From positions 3,410,001-3,474,000 of the forward strand of contig NZ_JACCAA010000001.1 in NCBI RefSeq assembly GCF_013408415.1: a stretch of DNA of 64,000 nt, in the 5' to 3' direction. Each line of letters begins with the position of its first letter. Within the stretch, counting starts at the first letter, position 1. The translations under genes and the position numbers were made by a program. The notes under the pieces are model-generated. The model saw only the letters and a program-made list of their open reading frames with translations, was not told the origin of the DNA and did not search any database. Source of the stretch: Nocardioides daedukensis (GTDB lineage: Bacteria > Actinomycetota > Actinomycetes > Propionibacteriales > Nocardioidaceae). Positions 58,780 through 64,000 of this stretch are shown here, one piece after another.

Positions 58780-59640
58780 TCAGGAGGTAGGGGCGGTCAG
58801 TCCCAGCTTGACGGCGAGCCGCTCCAGATGGGCGACGGCCTCGTCCTCGCCGGCGTCCGGGATGCCCCAGATCAGCTCGGTGACGCCGGCCTCGGTCCAC
58901 TCGGCGTAGTCCTCGGGCGTCGGCTTCCTCGCGACCAGCACGTGGATCTCGGGGGAGCCGTCGCGACCGGCATCGGCCCAGGCCTGCTTGAGGGAAGCAG
59001 CCTTGTCGCCGATGCCGGTCTCGATCGGGGTCGTCATCCACCCGTCCGCGTGTGCCGCGATCCAGGCGAATGTCTTGGGTCCTCCACCTGCGCCGATCAG
59101 CAGCGGGACGTGGGACTGCACGGGCTTGGGCCAGGCCCACGAGGCGCCGAAGCTCACGAACTCCCCGGAGTAGGACGCCTCGTCCTGGGTCCACAGGGCC
59201 CGCATCGCCTCGACGTACTCCTTCAGCACGGTGCGGCGCTTCTTCGCCGGCACGTGGTGGTCGGTGAGCTCGTCGACGTTCCAGCCGAAGCCGGCGCCCA
59301 GGGTCACCCGGCCACCGGAGAGGTGGTCCAGGGTGGCGATCGTCTTGGCCAGGGTGATCGGGTCGGACTCGACCGGGAGCGCCACCGCGGTCGAGAGCCG
59401 GATGTGCGAGGTGACCGCGGCCGCGGTCGCGAGTGAGACCCACGGGTCGAGGGTGCGGGTGTAGCGATCGTCGGGGAGGGTTTCGTCACCGGTGCCCGGG
59501 TGGACGGCCTCGCGCTTGACCGGGATGTGCGTGTGCTCGGGCACATAGAACGTGTCGAAGCCGCGGTCCTCGGCGGCCTTGGCTGCGGCAGCGGGGGTGA
59601 TGCCGCGGTCGCTGGTGAAGAGGACGATTCCGTTGCGCAT
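58780..59640 (-). CDS. LLM-class F420-dependent oxidoreductase
   Basis: This 286-aa TIM-barrel protein has FDTFYVPEHTHIP, RLSTAVALPVESDPI, KTIATLDHLSGGRVTLGAGFGWN split at GG, and PLLIGAGGGPKTFAWIAAHADGW, typical of the actinobacterial F420 luciferase-like group. The substrate is unknown. Start 59640 is backed by TAGATT at leaderless spacing. It is divergent from dapE. Confidence 0.9.
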   Translation of the reverse strand: MRNGIVLFTSDRGITPAAAAKAAEDRGFDTFYVPEHTHIPVKREAVHPGTGDETLPDDRYTRTLDPWVSLATAAAVTSHIRLSTAVALPVESDPITLAKTIATLDHLSGGRVTLGAGFGWNVDELTDHHVPAKKRRTVLKEYVEAMRALWTQDEASYSGEFVSFGASWAWPKPVQSHVPLLIGAGGGPKTFAWIAAHADGWMTTPIETGIGDKAASLKQAWADAGRDGSPEIHVLVARKPTPEDYAEWTEAGVTELIWGIPDAGEDEAVAHLERLAVKLGLTAPTS

Positions 59641-59646
59641 GGACTG

Positions 59647-59652
59647 AATCTA
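59647..59652 (-). promoter_or_regulatory. putative -10 element (TAGATT)
   Basis: Reverse-strand TAGATT is 6 nt before ATG 59640. Confidence 0.45.
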
Positions 59653-59733
59653 GAACACGTTCCAGTTCTTGACCAGAGCTAGCACGCACTTCGTGTCCGA
59701 GATGGCGACCGGGGCGCAGCAACGGCGCTCGCC

Positions 59734-59739
59734 TACGAT
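59734..59739 (+). promoter_or_regulatory. putative -10 element for dapE (TACGAT)
   Basis: TACGAT is 7 nt before ATG 59747. Confidence 0.45.
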
Positions 59740-59746
59740 TGCCCAC

Positions 59747-60814
59747 ATGCCGGAACTCGATCTCTCAGCCGACGCCGTCACCCTCACCGAGGCCCTCGTC
59801 AACATCGAGTCGGTGAGCCGGGACGAGAAGGCGATCGCCGACGCGATCGAGATGGCCCTGACCGGTCTCGATCACTTGCATGTCACCCGGCACGGCAACA
59901 CCATCGTGGCGCGCACCGACCTGGGGCGCGAGGACCGCGTGGTGATCGCGGGCCACATCGACACCGTCCCGCTGAACAACAACCTTCCGGCCCGGCGCGA
60001 GGGCGACCTGCTGCACGGCCTGGGGACCTGCGACATGAAGGGCGGGGTCGCTGTCGGGCTCAAGCTGGCCGCAGGCGTTCCGGACCCCGATCGAGACGTC
60101 ACTTACGTGTTCTACGAGGCGGAGGAGATCGAGGCCGAGCACAACGGGCTCTACAAGCTCAGCATCTCCCATCCCGAGCTGATGCAGGCCGACTTCGCGA
60201 TCCTGATGGAACCCTCCAACGGCGTCGTCGAAGCAGGGTGCCAGGGCACCATCCGGGTCGAGGTGACCACCCGCGGCGAGCGGGCGCACAGCGCGCGGAG
60301 CTGGATGGGTGTCAACGCGATCCACGGTGCCGCCGAGATCCTCGAAATCCTCAAGGCGCATCAGCCGCGCAAGCCGGTGATCGATGGGCTGGAGTTCCAC
60401 GAGGGGCTCAATGCGGTCTTCATCTCCGGCGGCGTCGCTGGCAACGTCCTTCCCGATGAGTGCGTCGTGACCGTGAACTACCGCTTCGCCCCGGACCGAT
60501 CGGCCGACGATGCGGAGGAATGGCTCCGCCAGCTCTTCGCCGGTCACGACGTGGTGGTGACCGACAAGTCTCCCGGTGCCCTGCCCGGACTCTCGGTCCC
60601 GGCCGCTGCGGCGTTCATCGAGGCCGTCGGCGGCACCGCCAACCCGAAGTTCGGCTGGACCGACGTCGCGCGCTTCAGCGGGCTCGGCGTACCGGCGGTC
60701 AACTTCGGCCCCGGCGACCCGCTGCTGGCCCACAAGCAGGAGGAGTTCGTCCCGATCGCGCAGATCGTCGAGTGCGAGCGCCAGCTCCGCGCCTGGCTCG
60801 GGGCCGAGGCATGA
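59747..60814 (+). CDS. dapE: succinyl-diaminopimelate desuccinylase
   Basis: This 355-aa M20-family metalloenzyme has VVIAGHIDTVP (metal His and Asp), GLGTCDMKGG (bridging Asp), FYEAEEIEA (catalytic Glu), the dimerisation domain with RAHSARSWMG, and a terminal LAHKQEEF with the last metal His. It removes succinate from N-succinyl-LL-DAP. ATG 59747 is chosen on the -10; the frame extends to 59669 without support. It overlaps the LOG gene by ATGA. Confidence 0.95.
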   Translation: MPELDLSADAVTLTEALVNIESVSRDEKAIADAIEMALTGLDHLHVTRHGNTIVARTDLGREDRVVIAGHIDTVPLNNNLPARREGDLLHGLGTCDMKGGVAVGLKLAAGVPDPDRDVTYVFYEAEEIEAEHNGLYKLSISHPELMQADFAILMEPSNGVVEAGCQGTIRVEVTTRGERAHSARSWMGVNAIHGAAEILEILKAHQPRKPVIDGLEFHEGLNAVFISGGVAGNVLPDECVVTVNYRFAPDRSADDAEEWLRQLFAGHDVVVTDKSPGALPGLSVPAAAAFIEAVGGTANPKFGWTDVARFSGLGVPAVNFGPGDPLLAHKQEEFVPIAQIVECERQLRAWLGAEA

Positions 60815-61593
60815 GCGGCAAGGGGGAGAAGAAGCGTGGCGACAAATATCGCGGACCGGTGATGATGCGCCGTTCCCAGATCGACAGTGGCACCACCGAC
60901 CAGCGGCTGCTCGACTCCCGTGGCCCCTCGGACTGGGTGCACACTGACCCCTGGCGCGTCCTGCGGATCCAGTCGGAGTTCGTCGAGGGCTTCGGCGCGC
61001 TGGCCGAGCTCGGTCCGGCCATCGGTGTCTTCGGCTCTGCGAGGACCCAGCCCGAGGACCCCTTCTACGCCAAGGGCGAGGAGGTGGGGCGCAAGCTGGT
61101 CGAGGCCGGTTTCGCCGTGATTACCGGCGGTGGCCCCGGCGCGATGGAGGCGGCCAACAAGGGGGCCTCCGAGGCCGGTGGCGCCAGCATCGGGCTCGGC
61201 ATCGAGCTTCCCTTCGAGACCGGGCTCAACCAGTGGGTCGACAAGGGCATCAACTTCAGGTACTTCTTCGCCCGCAAGACGATGTTCGTCAAATATTCCC
61301 AGGGCTTCGTGGTGCTGCCCGGGGGCGTGGGCACCCTGGACGAGCTCTTCGAGGCGATCACCCTGGTCCAGACCCAGAAGGTCACCTCGTTCCCCGTGGT
61401 GCTGATGGGCGTGGACTACTGGTCCGGTCTTCTCGACTGGCTCCGCGACTCCGTGCTCGCCGAGGGCAAGATCAGCGAGGCCGACCTCGACCTGTTCACC
61501 CTCACCGATGACGTCGACCTCGCGGTGCGGCTGATGGTCGAGGCCCGCGAAGGCCGAGGCCCCACGGCACGAGCCCCCAAGCAACCGGAGTGA
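60811..61593 (+). CDS. LOG-family (TIGR00730) nucleoside 5'-monophosphate phosphoribohydrolase
   Basis: This 260-aa Rossmann protein has GVFGSARTQPEDPFY, ITGGGPGAMEAANKGA and the LOG motif PGGVGTLDELFE. Relatives (e.g. Rv1205) release cytokinin bases from riboside monophosphates. It is translationally coupled to dapE, as in mycobacteria. A short charged N-terminal extension (about 25 aa) precedes the fold. Confidence 0.9.
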   Translation: MSGKGEKKRGDKYRGPVMMRRSQIDSGTTDQRLLDSRGPSDWVHTDPWRVLRIQSEFVEGFGALAELGPAIGVFGSARTQPEDPFYAKGEEVGRKLVEAGFAVITGGGPGAMEAANKGASEAGGASIGLGIELPFETGLNQWVDKGINFRYFFARKTMFVKYSQGFVVLPGGVGTLDELFEAITLVQTQKVTSFPVVLMGVDYWSGLLDWLRDSVLAEGKISEADLDLFTLTDDVDLAVRLMVEAREGRGPTARAPKQPE

Positions 61594-61600
61594 TCGCCCG

Positions 61601-61915
61601 ATGATGTGGTTCTTCGCCATCCTGGCTGTGCTCGCCCTCGGCGGGGTCGCCGTGGTCGCCTCGGGCAGAGGGGCCCCGATGGCCGAGGTGCACAGCGACC
61701 GCCCCGACGTACTCGTCCCCGCAGACCGCCAGCTGCACGGCAGCGACCTGCGCCGGATCCGGTTGAGCACGGCCGTGCGGGGCTATCGGATGGACGAGGT
61801 CGACGCACTGCTCTCACGCCTGGCCGCACAGCTCGAGGCGAGCGAGGCTCGGGCCGCCGGGCCCGACGCCGACCCGCTCACCGGGGAGGTCGATGGCGGG
61901 CCGAGGGGCGGATGA
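61601..61915 (+). CDS. small DivIVA-domain membrane protein
   Basis: This 104-aa protein has an N-terminal helix (about 3-22) and a DivIVA-type motif RLSTAVRGYRMDEVDALLSRL (positions about 54-74), normally the start of a polar coiled coil, here followed by only a short helix. It could be an adaptor to DivIVA/Wag31 at cell poles. It is 7 bp after the LOG gene, in the dapE operon. Confidence 0.8.
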   Translation: MMWFFAILAVLALGGVAVVASGRGAPMAEVHSDRPDVLVPADRQLHGSDLRRIRLSTAVRGYRMDEVDALLSRLAAQLEASEARAAGPDADPLTGEVDGGPRGG

Positions 61916-61930
61916 GGCAAACTCACCCCC

Positions 61931-62353
61931 GTGCCCCTCACTTGGATCGTCTACATCCTGACCGCGCTTGCTGTGGTCGTCGTGATGCTGACCCGGGTGC
62001 GTCTGGGAGGTGACCGGGGAGCCGGCCGGTTCCGGATCTCACCTGTTCTGCTCAACATCCACACCGGCGCCGGCGTGCTGGCCATCCTCATCTGGACGGC
62101 CTTCCTCGTCACCGGCGCGGGCGAGGGTGAGGGACATTCGATCGTCGGCGTGGTGGGTCTGGCCTGCTTCTGGCTCACCACCGTCGTTGGCCTGATGATC
62201 CTCTTCCGGTGGCTGCCCAGCACCGGCAAGCACTCCTCGGAGGCCGTCCATGACACCTGGAGCACCGGTCCGGGCTTGTCCGTCCTCGCACACGTCGGGA
62301 TGTTCCTCGGCGTCTGCGTCTTCACCTGGGCATATCTGACCTCTGCTGTGTGA
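61931..62353 (+). CDS. four-helix membrane protein, unknown
   Basis: This 140-aa protein has four hydrophobic helices and conserved-looking His in LLNIHTGAG, SEAVHDTW and VLAHVGMF, which could be heme or metal ligands. A weak CAAACT lies 7 nt before the GTG start. It may be co-transcribed with the DivIVA gene (15-bp gap). No family is recognised. Confidence 0.65.
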   Translation: MPLTWIVYILTALAVVVVMLTRVRLGGDRGAGRFRISPVLLNIHTGAGVLAILIWTAFLVTGAGEGEGHSIVGVVGLACFWLTTVVGLMILFRWLPSTGKHSSEAVHDTWSTGPGLSVLAHVGMFLGVCVFTWAYLTSAV

Positions 62354-62365
62354 GGAACAACCACG

Positions 62366-63100
62366 ATGAAGACTCGGGTCCTGATCATCGTTTCCCTCGT
62401 CCTGACCGCCACCTTGTTGGCGGTCCCGTCCCAGACCAGCGCCGGAGGATTTCCGGCGGTCACCGAGACGCGGATCCTCGGCCACTCGGTCCAGGGTCGC
62501 CCCATCCGGGCCTGGCGCCTGGGCGATCCGAATGCCTCGCGAAAGGCCGTCATCGTCTCGACGATGCACGGCAACGAGGACGACACCTACCTGATCCTCA
62601 ACGAGCTGCGCGGTGGTGATCCGATCAGGGGGATCGATGTCTGGGTGGTCCCGAAGTACAACCCCGACGGCTATGCGCGCCGGAGCCGCAAGAACGCGCG
62701 CGGCGTCGACCTGAACCGCAACTACCCGCACGGTTGGCGTGACCTCGACGGCAACTACGAGTCAGGTCCCCGCGCCATCTCCGAGCCGGAGACCCGCGCG
62801 ATGATGCGGTTCCTCGACGAGATCAAGCCGCGCTACCTGATCAGCTTCCACCAGCCGCTCCACGGCGTCGACCTCGACACCAAGAGCAACTACCTGGCCC
62901 GCAAGCTGATCTGGCACCTGAAGCTGCCCGGCAAGCGGTTCACCTGTGGCGGCGTCTGCCACGGCACCATGACGAGTTGGTACAACTACAAACACCCCGG
63001 CAACGCGATCACGGTCGAGTACGGCCAGAGCCCGAGCCGCTGGCACCTGACCCGCAGGGCGCCGGACCAGCTGCTCAAGGTCCTCACCGCCCGCCGCTGA
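62366..63100 (+). CDS. secreted M14-family zinc carboxypeptidase
   Basis: This 244-aa protein has a signal peptide (about 1-26). The M14 motifs are in order: STMHGNEDD (zinc His-xx-Glu), NPDGYARRSRKNARGVDLNRNYPHG split at GV (substrate Arg/Asn), SFHQPLHG (third zinc His) and VEYGQ (catalytic Glu). The short length fits the MpaA/gamma-D-Glu-DAP peptidase group, so a peptidoglycan substrate is plausible. GAGGAAC precedes the ATG. Confidence 0.87.
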   Translation: MKTRVLIIVSLVLTATLLAVPSQTSAGGFPAVTETRILGHSVQGRPIRAWRLGDPNASRKAVIVSTMHGNEDDTYLILNELRGGDPIRGIDVWVVPKYNPDGYARRSRKNARGVDLNRNYPHGWRDLDGNYESGPRAISEPETRAMMRFLDEIKPRYLISFHQPLHGVDLDTKSNYLARKLIWHLKLPGKRFTCGGVCHGTMTSWYNYKHPGNAITVEYGQSPSRWHLTRRAPDQLLKVLTARR

Positions 63101-63127
63101 CGGGTACGTCGTACGCCCGCGTCAGCG
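63095..63127. terminator. hairpin across two convergent stop codons
   Basis: CGCTGAC (63095-63101) pairs with GTCAGCG (63121-63127), extended by GGG/CCC past a 2-nt bulge. The two arms hold the stop codons of the M14 and enoyl-CoA hydratase genes. It is a plausible bidirectional terminator without a U-tract. Confidence 0.45.
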
Positions 63128-63925
63128 TCCCTCGAACTGCGGCTTCTGCTTGGCCACGAACGAGGCGACGGCGGCGCGGTGGTCCTCGGTCGCGCCGGTG
63201 TGCGTCATCATCGCGGACTCGAAGGCGACCGCCTCCTCGAAGGAGGTCCCGGCCGCGTGCGTCAACGATCGGCGGATCGAGCCGAACGACTGGGTCGGTC
63301 CGTTGGCGAGCCGGGTGGCCAGTCGGGCGACCTCGTCGTCGAGCTCCTCGGGTGCAACCACCGTGGTGGCCAGTCCCAACTCCTTCGACTCGGCCGCGGA
63401 CAGGGTGCTGGGGAAGTAGAGCAGCTCGAGTGCCTTCGCCCGACCGACCAGTCGGGGCAGGGTCCACGAGGCACCGGTGTCGCAGGACAGCGCGATCCCG
63501 GTGAAGGCCAGGTTGAAGCCGGCGGTGGTGCTGAGGATCCGGAAGTCGCAGGCGAAGGCCAGGCTGGCGCCGGCTCCGGCCGCGACGCCCTGGACTGCGG
63601 CGACGACCGGCTTGTTCATCGTGGCGATCGCGGTGACGATCGGGTTGTAGTGCCGGTCCACGGTGGAGAACAGGGCATCGGTGTCACCGCTGTCGAGGAG
63701 CTTGATGTGCTCCTTGAGGTCCTGCCCGACGCAGAACGCGCGCCCGGTCCCGGTGAGCACCAGGCATCGCACGGTGTCGTCCTCGGCCACCTGAGTCACC
63801 GCATCCAGGAGTGCTTCCTTGGTGGCGATGTCGAGGCTGTTCATCGCCTCGGGACGGTTCAGGGTGATGGTGGCGATGTGGTTCTCGATGTTGAGCAGGA
63901 TGGGGTCGGACATGGGGTCGGACAT
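63122..63925 (-). CDS. enoyl-CoA hydratase/isomerase family protein
   Basis: This 267-aa crotonase-fold protein has NRPEAMNSLD, FCVGQDLKEH, the oxyanion-hole region AAVQGVAAGAGASLAFACDF, and GIALSCDTGASWTLPRLVG. An Asp replaces the usual active-site Glu pair position, closer to PaaG-type isomerases than to classic hydratases. AAAGGA precedes ATG 63925. The first four codons are duplicated (MSDPMSDP), so ATG 63913 is an alternative start. Confidence 0.88.
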   Translation of the reverse strand: MSDPMSDPILLNIENHIATITLNRPEAMNSLDIATKEALLDAVTQVAEDDTVRCLVLTGTGRAFCVGQDLKEHIKLLDSGDTDALFSTVDRHYNPIVTAIATMNKPVVAAVQGVAAGAGASLAFACDFRILSTTAGFNLAFTGIALSCDTGASWTLPRLVGRAKALELLYFPSTLSAAESKELGLATTVVAPEELDDEVARLATRLANGPTQSFGSIRRSLTHAAGTSFEEAVAFESAMMTHTGATEDHRAAVASFVAKQKPQFEGR

Positions 63926-63945
63926 GGTGTTCCTTTCGGGGAGTC

Positions 63946-64000
63946 TCAGAAGAGGATGCGGTCGACGAAGCGGTCCGCGCCGGGCTTGAGTCGGGTCGCC
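63946..64000 (-). CDS. C-terminal fragment of an unidentified gene
   Basis: A reverse frame entering from the right edge encodes ATRLKPGADRFVDRILF and stops at 63946. It lies 20 bp upstream of the hydratase start, so the two may form an operon. The fragment is too short to name. Confidence 0.45.
   Translation of the reverse strand, partial: ATRLKPGADRFVDRILF

Overview
The window reads as a contiguous chromosomal stretch of a high-G+C actinobacterium, most likely a Nocardioides-like member of the Propionibacteriales. That inference rests on strongly GC-biased codon use, a mycothiol gene (mshB), an F420-type oxidoreductase, actinobacterial small proteins (DUF4245-like, DUF6542-like, DivIVA-domain) and a 13E12/DUF222 HNH protein. 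Two blocks follow the gene order known from Mycobacterium tuberculosis: glpX, DUF4245, xseB, xseA, ispH, ychF (Rv1099c-Rv1112) and mshB, fdxC, dapC, dapD, dapE, LOG protein (Rv1170-Rv1205). No tRNA, rRNA, CRISPR array, transposase or integrase was seen.

Layout. 1-2.1 kb: lipase-like hydrolases and glpX. 2.1-5.1 kb: molybdate operon (HTH-TOBE regulator, modA, modB, modC). 5.1-9.1 kb: DUF4245 gene preceded by a possible leader peptide, xseB-xseA, ispH and a Sua5/YciO gene. 9.1-15.9 kb: membrane protein, then an exopolysaccharide-type cluster (processive GT2, lipoprotein, GH6, orphan response regulator, secreted repeat protein). 16-22 kb: HIT protein, RmuC, exonuclease III, two PH-domain membrane proteins and ychF. 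22-24.2 kb: two single-gene segments of lower GC, each ending in a duplicated fragment of the ychF 3' end. 24.3-29.4 kb: ABC-F ATPase, amino-acid permease with a coupled Cys-rich small protein, and the HNH protein. 29.7-33.4 kb: acetyltransferase, then a tryptophan-to-anthranilate operon in which an amidohydrolase occupies the kynurenine formamidase position. 33.4-41.9 kb: RraB-like, GGCT-like, acyltransferase, SGNH lipase, desaturase, YhhN, FUSC, thioesterase and Asp-box propeller. 41.9-53 kb: mshB region, VanW protein, fdxC-dapC, an Old-Yellow-Enzyme-type oxidoreductase, a cell-wall hydrolase and dapD. 53-64 kb: tandem-repeat membrane protein, T-box-controlled ileS, DUF1275 protein, F420 oxidoreductase, dapE-LOG-DivIVA genes, M14 peptidase and enoyl-CoA hydratase.

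Shared themes. Lysine/meso-DAP synthesis (dapC, dapD, dapE) recurs near cell-envelope genes. Many genes have a TANNNT-like hexamer 6-8 nt before the start codon, which indicates widespread leaderless transcription; this was used to choose several starts. Operons are tightly packed with ATGA or GTGA overlaps (mod, kyn, PH-domain pair, mshB pair, dapE-LOG, permease-Cys-rich protein).

The strongest candidate for something undescribed is the ychF 3'-end array at 22.0-24.2 kb. Next are the putative non-orthologous kynurenine formamidase and the GT2/GH6 glycan locus. All calls come from reading the sequence; no database search was run.
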